This document shows, piece by piece, positions 1-6,241 of a stretch of 6,241 nt of DNA. Positions within the stretch are counted from its first letter, which is position 1; the number at the start of each line of letters is the position of its first letter. Below the pieces are notes generated by a model. It worked only from the letters and a program-made list of their open reading frames with translations. It did not search any database and was not told the origin of the DNA. Location of the stretch: the NCBI GenBank assembly GCA_030592145.1, contig JAUVKJ010000109.1:1-6241 (forward strand). Direction: 5' to 3'. Made by a program: the position numbers and the translations under genes. This stretch comes from Bacteroides sp. GTDB lineage: Bacteria; Bacteroidota; Bacteroidia; Bacteroidales; SM23-62.

Positions 1-960
1 ACTCTTGAGGACAGCCATGCTCCCCTTCCACAGTCAATGCACGGCGAAATTGAGAAAGGCAACCTGGCCCCGGTACTGATCACCCAGGGTACGATATACC
101 CCGATGGCAGGATGCAGAGCGTACTCCTGAAAGGAATAAACCCGGACCAGCAGTTGTCCGAACTGCCAACTGCAGAACTGGTCGGGGACTACACCAAGAT
201 CCCGGCCTTAATCGGAACAATTATGGCAAGGAATGCAAGACTTAAAGTAGGAGATTTTGTGACGGTCCGCTGGCGGGATGTGAATGGTACTTTCGATGCC
301 TCCGAAGCCGTGATAGTCGGAGTTTTCAAAGCCGACGTCCCGGCCGTAACTGCGGGACAAATGTGGATCCCGATCAACAGGCTGAGGGAAATGACCCAGA
401 TGCCCGGTGAAGCAACCATCCTGATCGCTGACCAGGAATATACCTGGTACGGATCAGAAGAAGGATGGGTATTAAGGGACCATGATTTCCTGCTGAAGGA
501 AATGCGTGACATGATCCGGATGAAAACCATCGGTGGGTCTTTCCTCTATATTATCCTTATGCTCCTGGCAATGCTGGCAGTGTTTGATACCCAGGTTTTA
601 TCCATTTTCCGCCGGCAGAAGGAGATCGGTACCTTTATGGCCATGGGAATGACACGCTCACAGGTCGTCCGGCTCTTCACTGTTGAAGGGGCCATGCATT
701 CAATCCTGGCTGTAGTGGTGGGAGCCATTCCCGGGATCCCCTTCCTCATCTGGCTGAGTAACACAGGCTGGGCCATGCCCATCGATTCTGAAGGATTCGG
801 AATGGCCATTGCCGAGAGGATTTACCCGGCCTATAGTGTGGGACTGGTACTCACGGTTATGCTTATCATAATCATAACAACAACCATCGTGAGCTTCCTG
901 CCTTCACGCAAAATATCCAAAATGAACCCGACTGAAGCAATTAAAGGAAAATTACAATGA
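1..960 (+). CDS. ABC transporter permease, FtsX/MacB/LolC-like (5' end outside window)
   Basis: This is the C-terminal part of an inner-membrane permease that would work with an ABC ATPase to export a lipid, lipoprotein or similar envelope substrate. The frame is open from base 1, and the residues before the first ATG at 37 read as normal periplasmic-domain protein, so that ATG is not taken as the start. The N-terminal membrane helix expected for the family is missing because the window cuts the gene. Counting from the ATG at 37, residues 1-160 form a periplasmic MacB_PCD-like domain containing the typical LKVGDFVTVRW stretch. Three hydrophobic helices follow at about 168-190, 221-241 and 266-289. 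The FtsX signature RRQKEIGTFMAMGMTRSQVV lies at 192-211, after the first of these helices, as in LolC/LolE and MacB permeases. The stop codon overlaps the start of the next permease. The permease family is secure; the substrate is inferred only. Confidence 0.9.
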   Translation, partial: TLEDSHAPLPQSMHGEIEKGNLAPVLITQGTIYPDGRMQSVLLKGINPDQQLSELPTAELVGDYTKIPALIGTIMARNARLKVGDFVTVRWRDVNGTFDASEAVIVGVFKADVPAVTAGQMWIPINRLREMTQMPGEATILIADQEYTWYGSEEGWVLRDHDFLLKEMRDMIRMKTIGGSFLYIILMLLAMLAVFDTQVLSIFRRQKEIGTFMAMGMTRSQVVRLFTVEGAMHSILAVVVGAIPGIPFLIWLSNTGWAMPIDSEGFGMAIAERIYPAYSVGLVLTVMLIIIITTTIVSFLPSRKISKMNPTEAIKGKLQ

Positions 961-2231
961 TACGATTTCTGTTTAAAGGATTATTAAGAGACAAGCAGAG
1001 AAGCCTCCTGCCTGTTATTGTCGTGGCAGCAGGTGTCTCGCTTACGGTCCTGATGGTTTGCTACATCTCAGGAGTTCTGGGAGATTTCGCAGATTTCAGC
1101 GCCAAGTTCTCTACCGGCCATGTTAAGATCATGACCAAGGCCTATGCGGAAAATATTAACCAGGTCCCCACGGACCTTGCCCTGACCGATGTAAGCGTAT
1201 TGCTCGATGAGGTCAGGAAGGAATATCCGGATATGGACTGGGTGTTGCGCACACAGTTCGGCGGATTGCTCGATGTGCCCGATGAGAACGGTGAAACCCG
1301 CTCACAGGGCCCCGTAATGGGGATTTCTATCGATATGCTTACACCGGAAAGCAAGGAACCCGAAAGGCTAACGCTTGACCGGATACTGGTGCAGGGGGAA
1401 ATCCCCGACAGCCCGGGAGAGATACTTATCTCCGATGACCTTGCCAATAACCTGGAAGTCAAACCGGGAGATCCCGTAACACTAATGGGGGCAACCATGT
1501 ACGGAAGCATGGCTTTCTATAATTTCATCGTGTCGGGAACCGTACGGTTCGGAACGGTCGTGATGGACAAGGGGGCCATGATAGCAGACATATCAGACAT
1601 CCAGGCTGCGCTTGATATGTACGATGCTTCCAGCGAGATCCTGGGCTACCTGCCTGACGGGTACTGGGATGCCGGGCAGGCTGAAATCATCAAATCAGGA
1701 TTCAACAGTAAATTTTCTGATCCTGACGATGAGTTTTCTCCTGTCATGTCCATGCTGACTGAACAGAGTGACCTTGCAGGATACCTCGAAATGGTGGATG
1801 CGATGTCGTTTATCATGGTTTTTGTATTCGTCCTTGCCATGTCTATTGTCCTGTGGAACACCGGCCTCATTGGTGGACTAAGGCGGTACGGCGAAGTCGG
1901 TATCCGGCTCGCCATAGGTGAGGAGAAAGGCCATATTTACAGGAGCATGATATTGGAATCCATTCTTATTGGAATAGTAGGCTCGGCATTTGGCACCATA
2001 ATTGGGTTATTGTTTTCATACTGGATACAGGAAGTGGGGATTGATATCAGCGGCATGACCCAGGGAGCAACCATGATGATGCCGGCTTCTTTTCATGCGA
2101 AGATCGTTCCACAAGCCTATTACATAGGGTTTATCCCCGGCCTGATTGCTTCAAGCGTGGGAACCATGCTGTCGGGCATCGGGATTTATAAAAGGCAAAC
2201 AGCGGTCCTGTTTAAGGAATTGGAGACTTAA
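957..2231 (+). CDS. ABC transporter permease, FtsX/LolC-like
   Basis: This is a complete 424-residue inner-membrane permease, a normal length for a LolC/LolE or MacB-type permease without an ATPase domain. It has the standard layout: one N-terminal helix (about 17-42), a large periplasmic domain (about 43-278) with the family-like stretch GEILISDDLANNLEVKPGD (154-172), then three helices at about 280-305, 333-357 and 388-410. The sequence after the second helix, LRRYGEVGIRLAIGEEKGHI (308-327), is the FtsX signature facing the ATPase. The ATG overlaps the upstream permease stop (ATGA), and an AGGA lies 8 bases before it, so translational coupling is likely. The two different permeases probably form a heterodimer, as LolC and LolE do; that pairing is inference. 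No ATPase gene is visible downstream, so it should lie upstream of the window. Confidence 0.93.
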   Translation: MIRFLFKGLLRDKQRSLLPVIVVAAGVSLTVLMVCYISGVLGDFADFSAKFSTGHVKIMTKAYAENINQVPTDLALTDVSVLLDEVRKEYPDMDWVLRTQFGGLLDVPDENGETRSQGPVMGISIDMLTPESKEPERLTLDRILVQGEIPDSPGEILISDDLANNLEVKPGDPVTLMGATMYGSMAFYNFIVSGTVRFGTVVMDKGAMIADISDIQAALDMYDASSEILGYLPDGYWDAGQAEIIKSGFNSKFSDPDDEFSPVMSMLTEQSDLAGYLEMVDAMSFIMVFVFVLAMSIVLWNTGLIGGLRRYGEVGIRLAIGEEKGHIYRSMILESILIGIVGSAFGTIIGLLFSYWIQEVGIDISGMTQGATMMMPASFHAKIVPQAYYIGFIPGLIASSVGTMLSGIGIYKRQTAVLFKELET

Positions 2232-2235
2232 AAAC

Positions 2236-3009
2236 ATGTCAATCATGAAAAAACAACTCATATTATTATCAGGAGGATTATTATTAACGGGGGGACTCTT
2301 ATTATCCGGTGCGGGAGCGCTTTACGGGCAATACCCTTCCGGGGATGAGGTAATGGACCGGATGGACCGGAACATGTCATCAGAAAACCGTGTAATGACC
2401 TCAAAAATGATCATTCACGGTTCCCGTACATCCCGCACCATCGAGTCAAAAACCTGGGCGGTAGGGGATCAAAAGTCATATTCGGAATACCTTTCACCCC
2501 CCAGGGAAGCGGGCACAAAAATGCTTAAGCTTGAAGATGCCCTGTGGATCTATTCGCCATCGACCGACCGGACCATACAGATATCCGGGCACATGCTCCG
2601 GCAATCCGTGATGGGATCAGATCTTTCATACGAGGATATGATGGACGATGCCACTTACCAGGACAATTACAATGCCGCGGTAATCGGAGAGGAAAGCCTG
2701 CGTGACAGTGAATGCTGGATCGTGGAACTGAATGCAAAAACCTCTGATGTAACCTACCAGATCAGGAAGGTCTGGGTGGACAGGGAAAAGTACATCCCGA
2801 TCAGGGAGGAGCTCTATGCAAAAAGCGGCAAATTGCTGAAAAAAACAGAGTTGTATGACTTCAAACGGAATGGGAACAGATGGTTCCCGGGAAGGATGGT
2901 TTTCAAGGACATGCTCAAAAAGGGGGACGGGACCGAGTTTATCATCGAGAGCATTGAATTCGATGCGGATATCCCGGATCACATCTTTACCAAAGCATCC
3001 CTAAGATAA
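2236..3009 (+). CDS. Outer membrane lipoprotein-sorting protein, LolA-like (COG2834 type)
   Basis: This is a predicted periplasmic protein of 257 residues. COG2834 / PF17131 proteins have a LolA-like fold, an open beta barrel that binds acyl chains, and are thought to carry lipid or lipoprotein across the periplasm. Lys5-Lys6 followed by a leucine/glycine-rich core (about 8-28) forms a signal peptide. No cysteine lipobox is present, so signal peptidase I cleavage near AGA-LYG or just before Gln32 is likely. The family hallmark lies at about 98-135: KLEDALWIYSP, then RTIQISGHM, then SVMGSDLSYEDM. The start at 2236 was chosen over in-frame starts farther upstream because those lie inside the preceding gene. 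A GGAG lies 10 bases before 2236, and only 4 bases separate it from the permease stop. An internal ATG at 2245 is possible but has poorer ribosome-site spacing. Linkage to two LolC/E-like permeases suggests it receives or delivers their substrate. Confidence 0.88.
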   Translation: MSIMKKQLILLSGGLLLTGGLLLSGAGALYGQYPSGDEVMDRMDRNMSSENRVMTSKMIIHGSRTSRTIESKTWAVGDQKSYSEYLSPPREAGTKMLKLEDALWIYSPSTDRTIQISGHMLRQSVMGSDLSYEDMMDDATYQDNYNAAVIGEESLRDSECWIVELNAKTSDVTYQIRKVWVDREKYIPIREELYAKSGKLLKKTELYDFKRNGNRWFPGRMVFKDMLKKGDGTEFIIESIEFDADIPDHIFTKASLR

Positions 3010-3087
3010 GCAGCCGGGCACACCTCGCTGACATATTTTGATTTTGCAGCGGAAATTCCTTAATTTTTACCTGGTTAATCGACTGCT

Positions 3088-3870
3088 ATGCCTGAAAAAA
3101 AGAGACCGGATTATAAGGATATCGGAGCCATTTTTTTCCAGGATGGTTACCGGCTGGCCCGTCAATACACCTCCGGGGGAATCAACCGGAATGCGATTTT
3201 ACAATTAATGGGAGTCGCCTATGAATCCATTGACGGATTGATTGATTCCTTCCGGAAACGATGCGAACGGGAAGGATTGCCGGTTGACTGCCGAAAGGGC
3301 TGTTCCTGGTGTTGCAGGCAGGCAGTACTGGCATCAAACCATGAGATCCTGGCAATTCAGCAATACCTCAAAGACCAGGTCCCCGAAACACTTCTCGAAG
3401 GAATCATAAACCGGACCCGCAATAAGAATGCAGTTACCGGCGGGATGAGTGCCATGGAGTTCCTTCATTACATGCATTCCTGTCCCTTTCTTGAGAACGG
3501 AAGCTGCCTGATCTATCAGGTAAGGCCCATGGCCTGTCGTTCCTATCTTTCATCCAGCGCAAGAAGTTGCCGTGACCAGCATGATCATCCCGATGACCGG
3601 ACTAAAATGGCAACTCTATACGATTTCCCGTTGCGGGCCGGCCGGGGGATCAACGAGGGGATACGCTCAGCACTGATGGAAAAGGGGCTGATCCCCACCG
3701 AATGGCTGCTTGAGACTTTCATGGCCGCAGTCTTTGAAGATGAGTTGATCCTTGATTCCTGGCTGGCCGGGAACACTCCCTTCAATATCCGAACCCTTAC
3801 CAGGGAGGAAAATCTATATTTGCGTGAATACCAGGATAACCAGGGAACCAGTGCCCAGGATCCAGGTTGA
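3088..3870 (+). CDS. YkgJ-type CxxCxxCC cysteine-cluster protein
   Basis: This 260-residue protein looks cytoplasmic: no signal peptide or membrane helix is visible. It carries the cysteine pattern of the YkgJ / PF03692 family: C68, C72, C75 and C76 in CRKGCSWCC, then C132 in SCPFLENGSC, C140, C150 in RPMACRSY and C161. These cysteines are thought to bind a metal, zinc or an iron-sulfur cluster. No biochemical role is well established, so none is assigned. An in-frame TAA lies three codons before the ATG, so 3088 is the first possible ATG. No strong Shine-Dalgarno sequence precedes it. The C-terminal region after about residue 165 is helical-looking and lacks a recognisable motif. It follows the LolA-like gene by 78 bases, so it may be co-transcribed or have its own promoter. 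It converges on the minus-strand DUF1295 gene. Confidence 0.86.
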   Translation: MPEKKRPDYKDIGAIFFQDGYRLARQYTSGGINRNAILQLMGVAYESIDGLIDSFRKRCEREGLPVDCRKGCSWCCRQAVLASNHEILAIQQYLKDQVPETLLEGIINRTRNKNAVTGGMSAMEFLHYMHSCPFLENGSCLIYQVRPMACRSYLSSSARSCRDQHDHPDDRTKMATLYDFPLRAGRGINEGIRSALMEKGLIPTEWLLETFMAAVFEDELILDSWLAGNTPFNIRTLTREENLYLREYQDNQGTSAQDPG

Positions 3871-3882
3871 ACCTGATGCCCG

Positions 3883-3896
3883 TCCCCGGCAGGGGA
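3883..3896. terminator. Possible weak bidirectional terminator hairpin
   Basis: In the 39-base gap between two convergent stop codons there is a short GC-rich inverted repeat, TCCCC-GGCA-GGGGA (5 bp stem, 4-base loop). A further G:T wobble pair is possible. Position between convergent genes suits a shared terminator, but no T-run follows on either strand, so this is only a candidate. Confidence 0.25.
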
Positions 3897-3909
3897 TCAT
3901 CCAGGGCTT

Positions 3910-4836
3910 CTACTTCAGTATTGTAAAAGATGAGTCAGAGGATTTCCTCTGCGGCATGGGGATCAGTCCCGAGGTACGTTTCAGGTAATCCCTGTATCCG
4001 GTCCTCCTGCGAAGCATCCGTTTATCGATCATGGGAATGCTGACCCAATAGAACATCAGGATCATGAACACCGGCCCTGGCAGGATCCACCAGTATACTT
4101 TTTCCATCCCGGTTGAGAACAGGAAAAGTCCCATCCAGAAAAGAACCTCCCCGAAATAATTAGGGTGCCGGCTGTATTTCCACAAGCCGGTATTCAGGAA
4201 ATCGGATTTGGATTCCTCCCTCACGAAATTCTTCAGCTGCCAATCCGAGATCATTTCAATTGCAATTGCAGCGAAAGTAATCAGAGCGGCAATCCATTCC
4301 ATTAATCCCATGGTCCCCTCATGCAGGACCAGTGCCGGGTACACGGCAAGGCAGCCTAGAAAAATAATAAGAGTCGGAAAGAGGTGGATGACCAGGAGGC
4401 TGACAACCCAGTACTCCTCCCGGTATTTGAAACGATAAGCGATGTAGCGCCAGTCCTCATCCCGGAATCCCCTCCATCGCAGCAACCAGTTCAGGGTTAG
4501 TCTTACAGACCAGAGAAAAACCAGTGAGAGTATCGTGACCTGTAAGAAAGTCAAGGCCTCCGGGGTCTGTTCATGAAAAACCCAGAACAACAGGATCAGG
4601 GGAGGAACTATGCTCCAGTATGGATCATACAGGCTTGAATTGTTAAACATCACGGAAAAAATGAATATGGTCAGGGTGACCAGCACATTGAGGATCAGGA
4701 CAATCACCACGGGATGGAAGATGGAAACGGCATCATAGACCAGCCAGGCCATGAATCCTGCCGTAATATAAGCAAGCAGGCAGATGATCAGTCCCGCTAC
4801 CTTTCTGCTTTTCTTTCTCCCAGTTTGGTCTTGCAT
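3910..4836 (-). CDS. DUF1295 / steroid 5-alpha-reductase-like integral membrane protein
   Basis: This 308-residue multi-pass membrane protein has hydrophobic segments at about 13-35, 41-63, 76-88, 96-118, 143-168, 177-198, 228-242 and 246-268. It matches the DUF1295 family (PF06966), which is related to steroid 5-alpha-reductases and isoprenylcysteine methyltransferases. Hallmarks are SLYDPYWS (68-75), LNWLLRWRGFRDEDWRY (115-131) and TGLWKYSRHPNYFGE (216-230), followed by IPMIDKRML and YRDYLKRTSGLIP near the C-terminus. The RHPNY region corresponds to the cofactor-binding end of related reductases. By family analogy it may reduce or modify a lipid or steroid-like substrate using NADPH, but no substrate can be read here. 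Length is normal, and the TAG stop falls just after the expected C-terminal end. No Shine-Dalgarno sequence is visible before the ATG; direct repeats lie immediately upstream. Expression could be independent or follow the minus-strand gene 175 bases upstream. Confidence 0.88.
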   Translation of the reverse strand: MQDQTGRKKSRKVAGLIICLLAYITAGFMAWLVYDAVSIFHPVVIVLILNVLVTLTIFIFSVMFNNSSLYDPYWSIVPPLILLFWVFHEQTPEALTFLQVTILSLVFLWSVRLTLNWLLRWRGFRDEDWRYIAYRFKYREEYWVVSLLVIHLFPTLIIFLGCLAVYPALVLHEGTMGLMEWIAALITFAAIAIEMISDWQLKNFVREESKSDFLNTGLWKYSRHPNYFGEVLFWMGLFLFSTGMEKVYWWILPGPVFMILMFYWVSIPMIDKRMLRRRTGYRDYLKRTSGLIPMPQRKSSDSSFTILK

Positions 4837-4869
4837 TTACCAAAGATTACAATCCGGTAAAGTACCAAA
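4836..4869 (-). promoter_or_regulatory. Candidate operator or promoter repeats before the DUF1295 gene
   Basis: Reading on the minus strand, TTTGGTA occurs twice in the same orientation, 25 bases apart (plus-strand positions 4863-4869 and 4838-4844). The proximal copy ends just before the ATG. The sequence between them also contains GGTAAAGTACC (4856-4866), a 4-3-4 palindrome, and TTTACC pairs with GGTAAA as an inverted repeat. The TAATCTTTG stretch resembles the Bacteroidota -7 element TAnnTTTG with one extra base, but it sits too close to the start codon for a normal leader. Repeats are seen directly; a regulatory role is inferred. Confidence 0.25.
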
Positions 4870-5011
4870 CTTTTTCATTCCCCGAAATTCAAGTTATAAA
4901 CCTGGAATCCAAAAAAAAATCTAACCGGGAAAAAGTAAACTAACCCCAAGCGTAGTAAAAGCGACAACAGGCGGAAGCAGCCAGTCAACCACAAACCAAC
5001 GATTCAACTTC
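4837..5011. other. Intergenic region between two minus-strand genes
   Basis: This 175-base stretch lies between the DUF6544-type stop and the DUF1295 start. It holds the TTTGGTA repeats, the T-run, and a short minus-strand open frame (4921-5019) that begins with TTG, has no ATG and would encode a 32-residue hydrophobic peptide. No RNA gene is recognisable. The 4924-5000 part looks less AT-rich than the gene before it. Confidence 0.5.
4911..4919 (-). terminator. T-run downstream of the DUF6544 gene, possible terminator
   Basis: Nine consecutive A on the plus strand give a nine-base T-run in the minus-strand transcript, 93 bases after the stop codon of the DUF6544-type gene and before the DUF1295 gene. 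The preceding sequence can form only a weak GGG/CCC stem, so rho-independent termination is possible but not convincing. Confidence 0.25.
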
Positions 5012-6031
5012 TTAATCAATTTCTATACTGGCATTATAGCGAATATCAGTAATTTCCAAATCCAGCCATGTCCAATTCCCGTTTTCAAGCAACCAGGTTA
5101 CTTCTATTTTCGTTGGTATTCTGATACCGTTCATCATTGAATGTTCTTTTACTGTTACTATCCATTCATATCGTTGGGCATCAGCTTTATTGCTTTTATA
5201 TCTGAGAGCACTGAATTTAGCGAAGTCTCCCTGTTCGTTGAAATAGAAAGTGCCTGAACCGGTAGTGCCTTTGTAATTCATTATAGCTTTGGCTGATAAT
5301 GAATCTATAACTTCCCATGTTATATACTCACTTAGCGCTGCTGACGGAAACCAGGCAACTTCAGCTAAAAAGCGTTGCAGGGTGCCTTCATTCATTTTTT
5401 CGCCTTTTTCATTTACAATATTCAGTAGTGAAAACATTTTAATAAGCATCTCTCCTTTTCCATCAATAAACTTATCTCTTCCGGTTATTTTAATAAACGG
5501 TGACATATTCATTTTTACTTTCCATATAAACGCAGGGGGTTCTACTGAATAATATTGTTCGGCAACTGCTTCATTCCATTCCTTTTGTCCGGGTTTCATT
5601 TTCATCCTGGCATTTTGACTAAGCCAAACAGTGTTTATTTTTTCTTTACCAACCATTCCCGATACGTTTAACCAGTTTACAACCGGATATGGCAGATCAT
5701 TAAGTTGTTCATTTGTAATTACGGAGATTTTGGCTGTGTCAGCTTGACTCAATGCTGTCGATATTTCATTTGCCACTTTACTGTTAAATGCATGAGATGA
5801 AAGAAAATACAATGCAGCCAGGAGGATTAAAACATTAGGAATAGTACCGAATTTTGCATCCTTCCAAACGAAAACAATAAGGATAGTGGAAATCACAACC
5901 GTAACAATTGCCAACCAATACCACCACTGAACTTTTGCAAGCAAAGCAATGCCGGTTACTATGAAAAGAAGAAATACGATAAACCAGACAAGTCCCGAAA
6001 TTTTAGAGATGTCAATGTTGAGTTGTTCCAT
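5012..6031 (-). CDS. DUF6544-type membrane protein, main part of a split gene
   Basis: This 339-codon frame has three hydrophobic helices at about 11-31, 34-55 and 63-79, then a large non-membrane domain. It resembles the DUF6544 family in VWKDAKFGTIPNVLILLAAL (55-74), LPYPVVNWLNVSGMVGK (113-129), AEQYYSVEPPAFIWKVKM (157-174), GRDKFIDGKGEMLIKM (184-199), EVAWFPSAALSEYITWE (224-240) and GIRIPTKIEVTW (302-313). The family has no well-established function known to me. The ATG at 6031 is not the natural family start: the conserved first helix lies upstream in the same frame, separated by one TAG and one CAA codon. The gene may therefore be a pseudogene, be read through, or be translated from this ATG by re-initiation. 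The C-terminal domain shows no frameshift or further stop, suggesting the lesion is recent or tolerated. Low GC compared with the left part of the window suggests a separate origin. Confidence 0.82.
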   Translation of the reverse strand: MEQLNIDISKISGLVWFIVFLLFIVTGIALLAKVQWWYWLAIVTVVISTILIVFVWKDAKFGTIPNVLILLAALYFLSSHAFNSKVANEISTALSQADTAKISVITNEQLNDLPYPVVNWLNVSGMVGKEKINTVWLSQNARMKMKPGQKEWNEAVAEQYYSVEPPAFIWKVKMNMSPFIKITGRDKFIDGKGEMLIKMFSLLNIVNEKGEKMNEGTLQRFLAEVAWFPSAALSEYITWEVIDSLSAKAIMNYKGTTGSGTFYFNEQGDFAKFSALRYKSNKADAQRYEWIVTVKEHSMMNGIRIPTKIEVTWLLENGNWTWLDLEITDIRYNASIEID

Positions 6032-6034
6032 TTG

Positions 6035-6115
6035 CTACAAATTGAAGGCTTTCACAAAACCAAACGTATGGATTGCTCCGTGCAAAAATATCAAAGCACA
6101 AAAAATGTATTTCAT
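6035..6115 (-). CDS. N-terminal fragment of the DUF6544-type protein, ended by an in-frame amber codon
   Basis: A 26-residue frame starts at an ATG (6113-6115), preceded by an A-rich stretch as is common before Bacteroidota starts, and ends with TAG (6035-6037). It encodes one hydrophobic helix followed by HGAIHTFGFVKAFNL. From memory of the family, DUF6544 proteins begin with a helix of this kind containing HGxIHxxGFVKAF, directly continuous with the next helix. The downstream 339-codon part is in the same frame after one CAA codon, and the join keeps the spacing I recall for the family. With the TAG read as an amino acid, the protein would be 367 residues. An in-frame TGA lies five codons before the ATG, so no longer start exists. 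This may be a real small peptide, a pseudogene part, or an effect of a base-call error. Confidence 0.65.
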   Translation of the reverse strand: MKYIFCALIFLHGAIHTFGFVKAFNL

Positions 6116-6185
6116 CGTTTTTACTATTCAGGATTTAACAATAATTTCATTAATATTCCGCCTGTACGAATAAGGTAAAGGATTT

Positions 6186-6223
6186 GAATACCCGAAACGG
6201 ATTACAAGCAAAGGGGTATATTC
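6186..6223. repeat. Imperfect inverted repeat upstream of the DUF6544-type gene
   Basis: GAATACCC (6186-6193) pairs with GGGTATATTC (6214-6223) apart from a two-base AT bulge, leaving a loop of about 20 bases. It lies 71 bases upstream of the fragment's ATG on the minus strand, in a 126-base AT-rich region (6116-6241) with no other gene visible. It could be an operator or the terminator of a gene beyond the edge, but no T-run adjoins it. Confidence 0.2.
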
Positions 6224-6241
6224 GTTTAATTGAAAGTTTTG

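Noticed and set aside
1142..1510. Minus-strand open frame opposite the second permease
   Set aside because: It lies fully inside a well-supported permease gene, is serine-rich without any family motif, and is best explained as a shadow frame.
2146..2235. Longer N-terminus for the LolA-like protein
   Set aside because: The extra 30 codons lie almost wholly inside the permease gene and would bury the signal peptide. The start at 2236 has a ribosome site and exposes the signal peptide.
3041..3050. TATTTTG as a Bacteroidota -7 promoter element for the cysteine-cluster gene
   Set aside because: It is one base short of TAnnTTTG, and no TTTG is seen at the expected -33 distance, so it was not annotated.
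3752..3988. Plus-strand open frame spanning the end of the cysteine-cluster gene and the convergent gap
   Set aside because: It overlaps two well-supported genes in other frames and shows no recognisable domain.
4911..5011. Integron attC-like site after the DUF6544-type gene
   Set aside because: One stretch matches RYYYAAC (ATCTAAC near 4919-4925), but I found no matching GTTRRRY partner and no strong palindromic arms. A single heptamer match is expected by chance.
5012..6115. Genetic code in which TAG encodes an amino acid
   Set aside because: The DUF1295 gene appears to use TAG (3910-3912) as its true stop at the normal family length, and no other gene in the window carries an in-frame TAG. 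A single amber codon fits a local lesion or local recoding better than a changed code.

Overview
The window is most consistent with a Gram-negative bacterium of the Bacteroidota type, at moderate confidence. Start codons mostly lack strong Shine-Dalgarno sequences, the one clear secretory signal peptide probably ends just before a glutamine, and the genes encode an envelope ABC system, a cysteine-cluster protein and DUF-type membrane proteins common in that phylum. No rRNA, tRNA, CRISPR array, transposase or phage gene is visible.

Left part (1-3009, plus strand): a tight operon. It opens with the C-terminal part of a FtsX/MacB/LolC-type ABC permease whose start lies outside the window. A second, complete permease follows, coupled by an ATGA overlap. 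Four bases later comes a secreted LolA-like 'outer membrane lipoprotein-sorting' protein of the COG2834 type. The likely picture is an inner-membrane ABC exporter that passes a lipid or lipoprotein to a periplasmic carrier. The ATPase is not in view and presumably lies upstream.

Middle part (3010-4836): a plus-strand YkgJ-type CxxxCxxCC cysteine-cluster protein converges on a minus-strand DUF1295 / steroid 5-alpha-reductase-like membrane protein, with 39 bp between their stop codons. A small hairpin lies in that gap.

Right part (4837-6241): visibly AT-richer (28-38% GC in sampled 60-base lines, against 53-58% in lines sampled from the left and middle). It holds a minus-strand DUF6544-type membrane protein. 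The most notable observation is here. The conserved first membrane segment of this protein is encoded in the same frame just upstream, but an amber codon (TAG) separates it from the remaining 339 codons, and an ATG lies one codon after the stop. The gene is therefore either split, disrupted by a nonsense mutation, read through, re-initiated, or affected by a sequencing error. The rest of the region is short intergenic sequence with weak candidate regulatory and terminator signals.
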